DNA from: Pseudomonadota bacterium
GTDB lineage: Bacteria; Desulfobacterota; Binatia; Binatales; Binataceae
Assembly (NCBI GenBank): GCA_021324455.1
Contig: JAJPJA010000119.1
Location: forward strand, 1 to 64,000
Direction: 5' to 3'
DNA: 64,000 bases
The translations under genes and the position numbers were made by a program. The notes under the pieces are model-generated. The model searched no databases, had not been told where the DNA came from, and saw nothing but the letters and a program-made list of their open reading frames with translations. Positions 34,767 through 42,985 of the stretch are shown piece by piece. The first letter of the stretch is position 1. The number at the start of each line of letters is the position of its first letter.

Positions 34767-35507
34767 ATGAGCAGACCCTCAATCGGCTACAAGTTTGTTT
34801 CCGGCGACGGACATGTTACCGAGCCCGGCAATTTATGGGTCGAACGGATGGACCGGCGCTTCCGCGAACGCGCGCCGCGCGTGATTTCCGGCGCCGAACT
34901 GCCCTCGCGGTACCTGTTGCCGGCCGACGCCCCCGACCGTCCGTGGGGCGACGCTTACTACAATCCTTTATGGGACGCCCTGTCGGAGCTGGAGATGCCG
35001 GTGGGGTTTCACAACTCCGCCACCGAGCAGTTTCTGCGTCCCGCCTTGAGCAACGCGCCCAGTCTCGGCTCCTACCAGATCGTCGATATCAAGATTGGCG
35101 GACAGATGCGCAGTCTCACCGCATTGATCGGTTCGGCCGTTCCGGCCAGATATCCCCGGCTGCGCTTCGAGATCGCGGAGGGCGGTATCGGATGGGTCGC
35201 GGCGGTATTGCGGCTGATGGATCACTGGTGGGAAGACCATCGCCGCTGGCTTGAACCGAAGCTGGAGCAGCCGCCGAGCTTTTATCACCGCCGCCAGTTC
35301 TACAACAGCTTCGAAGACGACCGGGCGGGACTGCTGACGCGGGACCTGCTCAACGTCGATCATCTGATGTGGGGTTCCGACTATCCGCATACGGAAGGAA
35401 CCTTTCCGAATTCGGTCGAGCGCGTAACCCGCGATTTCGCGGACATCCCGGAGGAGATGGCGCGCAAGATTCTGGCGCACAACGCCGCCCGATTGTACGG
35501 CATCTGA
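34767..35507 (+). CDS. Internally shortened amidohydrolase_2 family protein
   Basis: A 246-residue relative of the amidohydrolase_2 proteins in this cluster, which have 373-470 residues. It keeps the N-terminal motif SGDGHVTEP (His16), the strand PVGFH (His82) and the C-terminal MWGSDYPHTEGTFPNS. It lacks about 133 residues that lie between the first two motifs in the 37287-38408 homologue. The frame stays open across the junction (around SRYLLPADAPDRPWGDAYYNPLWDAL). Half of the TIM barrel, including strands that shape the pocket, is therefore absent. It is either a real in-frame deletion variant or an assembly artefact. ATG 34767 follows GGAGAGGCCGTTGG. It sits behind promoter/operator A and 82 bp before the deacylase-like gene. 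Confidence 0.7.
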   Translation: MSRPSIGYKFVSGDGHVTEPGNLWVERMDRRFRERAPRVISGAELPSRYLLPADAPDRPWGDAYYNPLWDALSELEMPVGFHNSATEQFLRPALSNAPSLGSYQIVDIKIGGQMRSLTALIGSAVPARYPRLRFEIAEGGIGWVAAVLRLMDHWWEDHRRWLEPKLEQPPSFYHRRQFYNSFEDDRAGLLTRDLLNVDHLMWGSDYPHTEGTFPNSVERVTRDFADIPEEMARKILAHNAARLYGI

Positions 35508-35560
35508 GGCTTCACGCGCGGGCGGCAGCAGTCCGCGGCGGTCCATCCAATGCGCCGCGG

Positions 35561-35583
35561 TTGACAATTCTCCAAATGGAGGA
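35561..35583 (+). promoter_or_regulatory. MarR-type operator B over a TTGACA box and the ribosome site
   Basis: TTGACA (35561-35566) is followed by TTCTCCAAATGGAGGA (35568-35583). The right half of the palindrome doubles as the GGAGGA ribosome site of the gene starting at 35590. No good -10 exists downstream before the start codon, so the site may act as a roadblock or a translational overlap rather than a core promoter. Confidence 0.6.
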
Positions 35584-35589
35584 ACTGCG

Positions 35590-37245
35590 ATGGCTTACGA
35601 TGTGGCGATCAAAAACGGCACGGTTGTGGACGGCACCGGCGCGGCGAGCTTTCACGCCGATGTGGCGATCGAGAACGGAAAGATAGTTGAAATCGGCAAG
35701 CTCGACGCGCCGGCCAAAACAACCATCGACGCGTCCGACCTGATTGTGGCGCCCGGCTTCATCGACCCTCATACCCATTACGACGCGCAGATTTGCTGGG
35801 ATCCGATGCTGACCTGCTCGTCCTGGCATGGCGTGACCACGGTCATCACCGGCAATTGCGGAGTGGGTATCGCGCCCTGCCGTCCCGAGAGCCGCGAGGT
35901 GGTGGCCTGGGATTTGGTGAACGTCGAAGGGATTCCGTTCGAGGTTTTGAACCGCGGGGTGACCTGGGATTGGGTCAGCTTTCCGGATTTCATGAACGCG
36001 GCCGCCGCCCGCGGCAGCGTGATTAACGTGGGATGCTTCGCGCCGCTCACCCCGTTCCGCCATTTCGTGATGGGCGAGGAGTCGATGGAGCGCGCCGCCA
36101 GCCCGCAGGAAACCGCCCGGATTCGTGCGCTGCTGCGCGAAGCGATCGCCGCCGGCGCATACGGCTTTTCCACCACCAACACGCTGCAGCATGCCGGCTA
36201 CAAGGGGCGTCCGCTGGCTTGCCGCCTGGCCAGCGAAAGCGAACTGCGTTCCTACGCCGGGGTGCTCAGAGAACTGGGCCGGGGAGTGGTCGAGATCGCG
36301 CTGACGCGAACGCGCGGCCATATTTCCCAGGAGGAATGGGCGCTGCTGGAACTGCTGCTGGATGAGAGCGGTCAGCGCGTGACCTGGATTTCGATCGACG
36401 GCGAGGAGATGCTGCGCAAAGTGCAGCCGTTGGTGGCCCGCGGCGCGATGCCGCAGATTCGATGCACACCGACGCTGTTCGAGTTCACGCTGCGCAGCCC
36501 GGGCCTGGTATTCGCCAGTATCGCGCCGTCATGGACCAAAGTGTTCAATCAACCGCCCGAGGTGCAGAAGCGGATCTATGCCGACGCGGCGTTTCGCGGC
36601 GAATTCCGCGACAAACTCGCCGGCCCGCGCGGCAGCCTGATCAACTGGGATCGCTTTGAATTCGGACACGCGAAAAAACCCGAATTCAAGCCGCTGGAGG
36701 GCAGGACCATCGCGCAAATCGCGGCACAGCGCGGCGCCGACCCGGTCGACGCTTTCCTCGACCTTGGTATCGAAGACGACCTCCAGAGTTGGTTCACCAT
36801 GATCCAGGACGCGCAGCGGATGGCGCCGTTTATCGCCGACCCGCGCGTGCTGATCGCGCTGAGCGACGGCGGCGCCCATGTCGATTCTCACTGCGACGCC
36901 GGTTATCCAACCTATCTGCTGGGTACCTGGTCGCGCGAAAAACAGGTCATCGGGCTCGAAGCCGCCGTCAAACGGCTGACCTCGGAGCCCGCCGCCTTCC
37001 TCGGCATCAGGGACCGCGGCCGCCTCGCGCCGGGACTCGCCGCCGACATCGCCATCTTCGATTATCAGAAGGTCGGCTCCGCCGCGCGCCAGGAAATGCG
37101 CAAGGATCTGCCCGGCGGCGCGCTGCGCTTCGTGATGGGCGCAACGGGCGTCGAATACACGATTGTAAACGGCGAAGTGGTTTACCAGCATGGCCAGCCC
37201 GCCGGCAAACTGCCGGGCCGCGTGCTGCGCTCGGGAATAAATTAG
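35590..37245 (+). CDS. N-acyl-D-amino-acid deacylase-like amidohydrolase (paralogue 2)
   Basis: A 551-residue homologue of the 8957-10636 product, with long shared stretches from KNGTVVDGTGAA to the C-terminal GVEYTIVNGEVVYQHGQ. Metal motif PHTHYDAQ, Cys motif GNCGVGIAPC, TRTRGH (a family-like ligand that paralogue 1 lacks) and LSDGGAHVD are all present, so the catalytic site appears complete. It probably hydrolyses an amide or cyclic imide; the substrate is not predictable. ATG 35590 follows GGAGGA, which is itself part of operator B. It lies second in the amidohydrolase cluster and converges with the 37287 gene. Confidence 0.83.
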   Translation: MAYDVAIKNGTVVDGTGAASFHADVAIENGKIVEIGKLDAPAKTTIDASDLIVAPGFIDPHTHYDAQICWDPMLTCSSWHGVTTVITGNCGVGIAPCRPESREVVAWDLVNVEGIPFEVLNRGVTWDWVSFPDFMNAAAARGSVINVGCFAPLTPFRHFVMGEESMERAASPQETARIRALLREAIAAGAYGFSTTNTLQHAGYKGRPLACRLASESELRSYAGVLRELGRGVVEIALTRTRGHISQEEWALLELLLDESGQRVTWISIDGEEMLRKVQPLVARGAMPQIRCTPTLFEFTLRSPGLVFASIAPSWTKVFNQPPEVQKRIYADAAFRGEFRDKLAGPRGSLINWDRFEFGHAKKPEFKPLEGRTIAQIAAQRGADPVDAFLDLGIEDDLQSWFTMIQDAQRMAPFIADPRVLIALSDGGAHVDSHCDAGYPTYLLGTWSREKQVIGLEAAVKRLTSEPAAFLGIRDRGRLAPGLAADIAIFDYQKVGSAARQEMRKDLPGGALRFVMGATGVEYTIVNGEVVYQHGQPAGKLPGRVLRSGIN

Positions 37246-37286
37246 ACCCGGGGCCGCTGCCAGCGCCGCGCGCGCCGCCGCCGCGG

Positions 37287-38408
37287 TTAATTCAACTTGT
37301 ACAGGCGCACGGCGTTGCCGCACACCATCTTGTAGCGGTCTTCAGCCGGGACTCCCGCGAATTGTTCATCCAGCGACTGCAGCGAGTTGGGCCAGGTGCT
37401 GTCGCTATGCGGATAATCGGAGCTCCACATCTGGGTATCGACGCCGATATACTCGCGCATCAGGATGCCGACGCGATCCTCGATGAAAGTCGAATATAGA
37501 TTGCGCTTGACGCATTCGCTGGGCAGCCGGTTAAGCTTGATTCTGGCCCATGGACCGTGGCGGCGGATACTCTCGTCGGCGCGTTGCACGAAATGCACCA
37601 GCCATCCAGTGCGCCCTTCGCCGGAAACCACTTTCAGATTGGTAAAGCGATCGAAGACGCCGCCAAAGATCAGGTCCGCGAACGGCATGCAATAGGAGAA
37701 ATCCCGCATCACCTGGTTGGCCATGAAGGGCCCGCCCTGACTGGGGTTGCCGAAGGAGAAGGGCCGGTTGAGGCCGCGATGGAACGCCAGCGGCAGATCC
37801 ATCTCCTGCGCCGCCGCCCAAAGGGGATCGTAAAACCGGTCGTAGTAGCGCTTCCACGGAAAGATCGGGATCTGCGCGGTCCGGATGTTCCACTGCCTGA
37901 CGTTGCGATGCAGCTCCTCGATCGCATCGTCGATGCTCTCCTCCTCGACCGGCAGCAGCGGCGGACCGATCAGACGCGCTGGGTCATAGGAGCAGAACTC
38001 GCCCAGCCAGTCGTTGAAGGCGCGAAAGCAGGCCAGGCGCAGATCGCGATCCTTGATGTTGTAAACGCTGGCGGCCACGCCGATGTACAGCACCGACGCG
38101 TCGCATCCGTCCTTCTTCATGTCCTCGATATGCTGCTTCGGATCCCATGAGCCTTTGGCGATCTCGTCGAATTTAAGTCCGTTGGCGATATATTGGTCCG
38201 GGCCTCTGACCATTCCTCGGGCCAGCGTGGCGGAGGCGAGGCCGAAGCTGGCGACGCCTTTTTCGTCGGGAAATTTCCAGCCTTCGCCGCCGTCGGGAGT
38301 GGCAACGACGCGCGGCGCCTGATCCTTGAACCGCGCGGGGACGCGATCGATCCAGGTGCCGGGCGGTTCATTGACGTGCGAGTCCGCGGAAATGATGTTG
38401 TATTTCAT
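37287..38408 (-). CDS. Amidohydrolase_2 family metal-dependent hydrolase
   Basis: A 373-residue protein of the ACMSD/isoorotate-decarboxylase-related amidohydrolase_2 family, here taken as the full-length reference of the cluster. The first motif is ADSHVNEP (His11). LPLAFH (His210) supplies the second ligand, an NLKVVSGEGRTGW strand follows, and SSDYPHSDSTWP carries the catalytic Asp. Family members hydrolyse or decarboxylate aromatic and acyclic acids using zinc. ATG 38408 follows AGAGGAGG. It is transcribed divergently from the MarR gene, with operator C 84 bp upstream, so it is probably directly repressed. Confidence 0.85.
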   Translation of the reverse strand: MKYNIISADSHVNEPPGTWIDRVPARFKDQAPRVVATPDGGEGWKFPDEKGVASFGLASATLARGMVRGPDQYIANGLKFDEIAKGSWDPKQHIEDMKKDGCDASVLYIGVAASVYNIKDRDLRLACFRAFNDWLGEFCSYDPARLIGPPLLPVEEESIDDAIEELHRNVRQWNIRTAQIPIFPWKRYYDRFYDPLWAAAQEMDLPLAFHRGLNRPFSFGNPSQGGPFMANQVMRDFSYCMPFADLIFGGVFDRFTNLKVVSGEGRTGWLVHFVQRADESIRRHGPWARIKLNRLPSECVKRNLYSTFIEDRVGILMREYIGVDTQMWSSDYPHSDSTWPNSLQSLDEQFAGVPAEDRYKMVCGNAVRLYKLN

Positions 38409-38716
38409 CGAAAGCCTCCTCTGTTCCTGGCGCCGAGCTGTTCGCGATTGTGATGCGCTTTTGCGGCAAAGTCGAGAGGCGCGGCGGCACTATCTCCGAA
38501 CGAAGATAAGCCCTGGCGCGCCTGTCCGGCTCGGTCAAACACGTCAGGCGCCGGCGTTTTCGGCCGCTGCCGGAAAATTTAAATTACACTGGGCGGCGCC
38601 CCCGCGCGGATTCGCGCTCGAAGCCGCATCAGCGCAGCCAGCCGCCATTGTAACGTGTTCCAGGCCGCTATATCCTCCTGTGCAGGTTTCTCCTTACGGA
38701 GCGACAGGGAAATCAG
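38409..38716. other. 308-bp divergent intergenic region with operator C
   Basis: It separates the reverse-strand amidohydrolase from the MarR gene. It holds one clear palindrome (38492-38507, listed separately), lying closer to the amidohydrolase start (84 bp) than to the MarR start (210 bp). No gene or terminator is seen in the rest. Confidence 0.5.
38492..38507. promoter_or_regulatory. MarR-type operator C, ATCTCCGAACGAAGAT
   Basis: An almost perfect 16-bp palindrome, the most symmetric outer half-sites of the set. Its place between the MarR gene and a divergent target is the standard position for a MarR autoregulatory operator. Confidence 0.65.
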
Positions 38717-39295
38717 ATGGCGCGAAGCCGCACCGAGGGACGGGATTTCGTAGATCGGATGCTGGATGAAATTCATGCGGAAACGCCGCAGGTGGACACG
38801 CGTCCGATGGCGGCGATTTCCCGCATTCTGCGCGCGGCTTCTTTCTTCCAGGCGGCGATGAACCGGATCGCTGCCAGGGCCGGAGTCACCTACCGGGAAT
38901 TGCTCCTGCTGGCGGCCTTGAGGCGGGCGGCGCCGGCCTTCTCTCTGAGCCCCGGCCAGTTGTTGAAGGAATGCTTCGCTCCATCGTCAACCATGACCAG
39001 ACAGCTCGACCGCCTCGCGTCGCTGGGGTTGGTTGAGCGCAAGCCCGATCCCAACGACAGACGCGGAGTTCTGGTCAAACTGACCGCCCGCGGCAAGCGG
39101 CTGATCGATTCCACTTTGACGCTCGGCGTACTGGGCGACGAGCGGGAACTGCAGACGATCCACATACTCAGAACGGAGGAAATCGAAGCGCTGAACCGGA
39201 TTCTGCACGAGCTTCTGGTCGTTCTTGAGTCGGAAGAAAACGGCCAGTTTGTCGGGATGCTGTTTGTGAAAGGCAACTCCGCGGCGGCCAGGTAG
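38717..39295 (+). CDS. MarR-family transcriptional regulator
   Basis: A 192-residue regulator. A dimerisation helix (about 28-50) precedes a winged helix-turn-helix. SPGQLLKECFAPSSTMTRQLDRLASLGLVERKP is the recognition region, and the wing is DPNDRRGVLVKLT with the DxR signature of MarR. A long C-terminal helix pair follows. An N-terminal extension of about 30 residues is unusual. MarR proteins bind short palindromes and release DNA on binding aromatic or acyl ligands. Six similar 16-mers surround the gene and are its probable targets. It stands alone, 407 bp from the Baeyer-Villiger monooxygenase gene. Confidence 0.88.
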   Translation: MARSRTEGRDFVDRMLDEIHAETPQVDTRPMAAISRILRAASFFQAAMNRIAARAGVTYRELLLLAALRRAAPAFSLSPGQLLKECFAPSSTMTRQLDRLASLGLVERKPDPNDRRGVLVKLTARGKRLIDSTLTLGVLGDERELQTIHILRTEEIEALNRILHELLVVLESEENGQFVGMLFVKGNSAAAR

Positions 39296-39436
39296 CGGGT
39301 ACGGCCGGCCGCCTGGTCCTGACCTTCTGATCAAAGGGGGATTTTGAACTGGATTGCGGGATGGCTGCCGCTCGCTCCGCCATGCGCGCGCGGCCCGGCC
39401 GTTATGAGGGCGGGCGGCGGAACGCGTCGCGATGAC

Positions 39437-39452
39437 ATCTCCATTCGGAGCT
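39437..39452. promoter_or_regulatory. MarR-type operator D, ATCTCCATTCGGAGCT
   Basis: The core TCTCCATTCGGAG is shared with operators A and F. It lies 266 bp before the monooxygenase start and may pair with operator E. Confidence 0.6.
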
Positions 39453-39576
39453 ATCCGCATCCCCGGCCTGTCGCGGTCCGTCAGCCGGATTACGCCTGTG
39501 GCCGAACCGTCGGCAGGAGATAAACCCAACACCGGAGCGTCGCTTGCCGCGTGAGGCGTCACCAGGGCTCCGAAAC

Positions 39577-39592
39577 AATTCCGAACGGAGGT
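39577..39592. promoter_or_regulatory. MarR-type operator E, AATTCCGAACGGAGGT
   Basis: The core TCCGAACGGA is a perfect 10-bp palindrome. It lies 111 bp before the monooxygenase start codon, so it is the copy most likely to overlap the promoter. Confidence 0.6.
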
Positions 39593-39702
39593 ATTTCAGC
39601 CCGGCGATTTCTTTGGATGGAAGCAAAGAGGGGGACGGAGATTCAACCGCAGCGCGCGTTTTTGTATCATCACGAGCAACTTGAGCCCTGACGGAGATTA
39701 TC

Positions 39703-41625
39703 ATGTCTGAGCAAAACGGCGCCGGCACCGAGCGGGAGGAACAGCGGTTTGCTGAAGCGATCGCGATTGCGAACATCCCCACCCTGCTGATGGTGTTGGT
39801 GCAGCTGACTGGAGAACTGCGCTGGCTGGAAGAGCCTTACCGGCCCCATCGCGGGCGCGGTGTGAATGACAACGATACCGGCGGACTGCCGCAGCCGATA
39901 CAGGCGGAGATCCGGGCGGCGGCGCTCGACGCGATCCTGGCCTGGCGGGCGGGGCGCCCGGCCGCGATTCCCGCGCCGTCCACGCAATTGCGGCGCACCA
40001 TGCTGAGCAGGGCGATGGCGGAGGAAGTTCCGCCTGAATACGATCCGATCATCGCGGCCGAACTTTTTCCCGATCTGAACGGCGTGCCGGAAAAACTGCC
40101 GGTACCCGAAGGCTTCGAGGCGGTTATCATCGGCGCGGGCGTTTCCGGCTTGTGCGCCGCGATCAATCTCAAACGCGCCGGCATTCCCTTCACCGTCTTC
40201 GAAAAGAGCGAAACGGTGGGCGGGACGTGGTGGGACAACCGCTATCCCGGCGCCGGCGTCGATACGCCCAACCATCTATATTCCTATTCCTTCGCGCCCT
40301 ATGACTGGTCGATGTACTTCGCGCTGCGCGATGAACTGCATGCATATCTGGAATACGTCGCGGATCAATTCGAACTTCGTCCGAACATCCGCTTCGGCGC
40401 CGAAGTAAAGTCGGCGGCCTATGACAAGCAGGCCCAGCGCTGGTCCGTAGCCGTGCGCCAGCCCGACGGGTCGGAGCGGATACTCAAGGCGAACGTCGTT
40501 ATCAGCGCGGTCGGAATTTTCAACCCGATCAAATTCCCCGACATCAAGGGGCTCGACCGCTTCGCCGGGCCATGCTTCCACACCGCGCGCTGGCCCTCCG
40601 ATCTGGATCTGAGCGGCAAGCGCGTGGCGATGATTGGCAACGGCGCCAGCGCGATGCAGGTCGGACCGGAGATTCAGAACACGGTAGCCTCGCTCACCAT
40701 TTTCCAGCGCTCGGCGCATTGGGTCTCGCCCAATCCGCAATTTCGGATGCAGATTCCGCAGCCGCTGCGTTTCCTGATGCGCGAGGTGCCGCTGTATCGG
40801 CTGTGGTACCGGCTGCGCCTGGGATGGACTTTCGGCGACCGCCTGCATTCGGCCCTGCAGAAGGATCCGAACTGGCCCGAGGCGGCGCGCTCGTTGAACC
40901 GGATCAACGATTCGCATCGCGCCTATTTCACACGCTACATCGTCAATGAACTGGGTGACAGGACCGATCTTCTGGACCAGGTCGTGCCCGATTATCCGCC
41001 GTTCGGCAAGCGGATGCTGCTGGACAACGGATGGTACCGGATGCTGCGCAACGAGCGCGTCAAGCTGGTTTCGGATCCGGTGGCCGAGATTCTTGCGGAC
41101 CGGATCGTGACCAGAAGCGGTGCGCAGTATCCCGCCGACGTGCTGGTGATTGCCACCGGTTTCGACGTGCTGCGTTTCCTTACCAGCTTCGAGGCGCGGG
41201 GCCGCTCCGGACGCAGCCTGCGCGAAGTCTGGGAGGACGACAATGCGCGCGCCTACCTCGGAACCGTGATTCCGGATTTCCCGAACTTTTTCTGTCTTTA
41301 CGGACCCAATCTGCAGCCCGGCCACGGCGGCAGCATCATGTTCGTAATCGAGATGCAGATGCGCTACATCATGGATCTGCTCAAGCAGATGCTGATTAAC
41401 GGGATCGGCGCGGTCGAATGCCGCCAGGACGTGCATGACGCCTACAACGAGCGCGTCGATGAGGCGCACGCCAATATGGTCTGGACGCATCCGGGAGTGG
41501 AAACCTACTACCGCAACGAGCGCGGCAGGGTCGTGGTCAATTCGCCCTATCGCAATGCGGTCTTTTACGAGATGACGCGCGCGGCCAAACTGGACGACTT
41601 CATCGTCGAGCGGCGGCATTCCTGA
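39703..41625 (+). CDS. Flavin-containing Baeyer-Villiger monooxygenase
   Basis: A 640-residue class B flavoprotein monooxygenase. An N-terminal extension of about 135 residues precedes the FAD motif GAGVSG (144-149), GGTWWDNRYPG follows, and the Baeyer-Villiger fingerprint FAGPCFHTARWP (287-298) matches FxGxxxHxxxWP. The NADPH motif GNGASAMQ comes next. It should insert oxygen into a ketone to give an ester or lactone. The helical N-terminal extension matches the longer steroid/cyclic-ketone type of these enzymes. ATG 39703 follows CGGAGATT. Operators D and E lie upstream and operator F just downstream, so it is central to the proposed MarR regulon. Esters formed could be substrates for the neighbouring hydrolases (inference). 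Confidence 0.9.
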   Translation: MSEQNGAGTEREEQRFAEAIAIANIPTLLMVLVQLTGELRWLEEPYRPHRGRGVNDNDTGGLPQPIQAEIRAAALDAILAWRAGRPAAIPAPSTQLRRTMLSRAMAEEVPPEYDPIIAAELFPDLNGVPEKLPVPEGFEAVIIGAGVSGLCAAINLKRAGIPFTVFEKSETVGGTWWDNRYPGAGVDTPNHLYSYSFAPYDWSMYFALRDELHAYLEYVADQFELRPNIRFGAEVKSAAYDKQAQRWSVAVRQPDGSERILKANVVISAVGIFNPIKFPDIKGLDRFAGPCFHTARWPSDLDLSGKRVAMIGNGASAMQVGPEIQNTVASLTIFQRSAHWVSPNPQFRMQIPQPLRFLMREVPLYRLWYRLRLGWTFGDRLHSALQKDPNWPEAARSLNRINDSHRAYFTRYIVNELGDRTDLLDQVVPDYPPFGKRMLLDNGWYRMLRNERVKLVSDPVAEILADRIVTRSGAQYPADVLVIATGFDVLRFLTSFEARGRSGRSLREVWEDDNARAYLGTVIPDFPNFFCLYGPNLQPGHGGSIMFVIEMQMRYIMDLLKQMLINGIGAVECRQDVHDAYNERVDEAHANMVWTHPGVETYYRNERGRVVVNSPYRNAVFYEMTRAAKLDDFIVERRHS

Positions 41626-41677
41626 CGCCGGAGTTGGCCGGCGCCTTTAGCCGACAGCTGAGGAAAACGGCTTCGGT

Positions 41678-41706
41678 TTGACAATCTCCGTTCGGAGAGA
41701 TTAACT
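41678..41706 (+). promoter_or_regulatory. Promoter with embedded MarR-type operator F
   Basis: TTGACA (41678-41683), then 17 bp, then TTAACT (41701-41706), a good sigma-70 layout. The 17-bp spacer is almost exactly the operator ATCTCCGTTCGGAGAG (41684-41699). A bound repressor would therefore occlude RNA polymerase. It drives the two-gene amidohydrolase unit at 41748 and 42986. Confidence 0.7.
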
Positions 41707-41747
41707 TCCCGGCTCGGCCGAACACCAAACGGAGAAGCGCGACAGCA

Positions 41748-42926
41748 ATGGCTTCACAAAAAACGGACCGGCTCGTTATCGACTGCAACAGCCACGTGTA
41801 CGAGCCGCAGACCATCTGGGATGAGTACGTGCCGCCCGAATATCGGGTGGCGGTGCGCACGGCGTTCTGGCATTGTGTCGATGCGGAATCGGGCCTGATT
41901 ACCGCGGTCGTCAATGGCCGCAGCGCCAAACCGATGACCCAGAGCCGGATCATCCGGCAGGCGATCTGGCGGCCGGGAATGTCGCTGGACGATATCGGTG
42001 CCCTCGACCCGGATCAACCGCATCCGATAAATCCCGGCGCGCAGGACCCCGACGCGCGCGTCAAGGATATGGATGCTCTCGGGATCGGCCACGCGGTGGT
42101 GTTTCCGACTTTGTTCCTCGAGTATCTGCCGGTGGTGGAAAATCCCGATCTGGCGCGCGTGCTGGCCTCGGCCTATAACGACTGGATCGCCGACTTCTGC
42201 GGCGTGCATCCCGACCGCCTGATCGCGGCCGCGATTTTGCCGATGCAGGACGCGGCGCTGGCGCTTAAGGAAGTCAGACGCGCGGCGGCCAGGAAATTCC
42301 GCGCCGTGGTCATCCGCCCCAGCTTTTTCGAGGGACGTTTCCTCAACCATCCCTGTTACAATGAACTGTGGAAGGAGATCGACCGCCTGAATTTGGCCGT
42401 CTTTGTTCATCCTTCAAGCGGCAGCGCCAATCCGGAATGGACCTCGGAAGGCTCATACGTGGACCGGATCGCGGCCAACCTGAAAATCGGGCACTACATC
42501 GGCGAGTCGATCGCTCCGATGATGGACAACTCGCTGCTGATGGTCGCCTTCTGTTTTTACGGCCATCTGGAGGAATATCCAAACCTGCGCATCGCCTTTA
42601 CCAACAGCGGAGCGTCGTGGGTGCCGCTGGCTCTGGAAAAAGCCGAAACGCGCCTGGCGCTCAACCGGATTCCCGACGTAAGCCTGGAGCCCGAACATGT
42701 ATGGGAGGAACGGGGCACGTCGATGGCCGTATTCGACGCCTGGGAAAGTTCCGTGATGCGCCAGTATGAGGAGTTTTCGAAATACGCGGCGTTCGGCTCG
42801 GGCTACCCGTCCCATGACACCGGCACGCCGGCCGAAGCGCGCGCCAACATGGAGAAGTATGGCGTGCCGGCGCAGGCGGCGCGCAGACTGATGAGCGCGA
42901 ACGCCGCCCGCTTTCTCAGGCTCTGA
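41748..42926 (+). CDS. Amidohydrolase_2 family protein with altered catalytic motif
   Basis: A 392-residue amidohydrolase_2. The first motif is IDCNSHVYEP (His16). A VFVHPSSGS strand supplies the next His, and a NLRIAFTNSGASWVP strand follows. The C-terminal catalytic motif, normally G/S-S-D-Y-P-H, reads FGSGYPSHDTGTP, so the Asp in register is Gly and only a shifted His-Asp follows. The protein may use the displaced Asp, have different chemistry, or be non-catalytic. ATG 41748 is preceded by ACGGAGAAGCG. It is first in a unit with the 42986 gene, under promoter/operator F. Confidence 0.8.
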   Translation: MASQKTDRLVIDCNSHVYEPQTIWDEYVPPEYRVAVRTAFWHCVDAESGLITAVVNGRSAKPMTQSRIIRQAIWRPGMSLDDIGALDPDQPHPINPGAQDPDARVKDMDALGIGHAVVFPTLFLEYLPVVENPDLARVLASAYNDWIADFCGVHPDRLIAAAILPMQDAALALKEVRRAAARKFRAVVIRPSFFEGRFLNHPCYNELWKEIDRLNLAVFVHPSSGSANPEWTSEGSYVDRIAANLKIGHYIGESIAPMMDNSLLMVAFCFYGHLEEYPNLRIAFTNSGASWVPLALEKAETRLALNRIPDVSLEPEHVWEERGTSMAVFDAWESSVMRQYEEFSKYAAFGSGYPSHDTGTPAEARANMEKYGVPAQAARRLMSANAARFLRL

Positions 42927-42985
42927 GAGCGGCCGCCGCTTTGGACAGAATATCTGCAGACGGAAGGAATTTGGAGGACGCGCAA

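Larger units (their letters stand above)
39296..39702. other. 407-bp intergenic region with operators D and E
   Basis: The longest spacer in the cluster, between the MarR gene and the monooxygenase. Two operator copies lie 140 bp apart, listed separately. No credible gene is seen. The double site could allow repression by looping. Confidence 0.5.

Noticed and set aside
42950-42970. Possible seventh MarR-type operator before the 42986 amidohydrolase
   Set aside because: Only about 10 of 16 positions match and symmetry is lost; the gene is probably read from the 41678 promoter.
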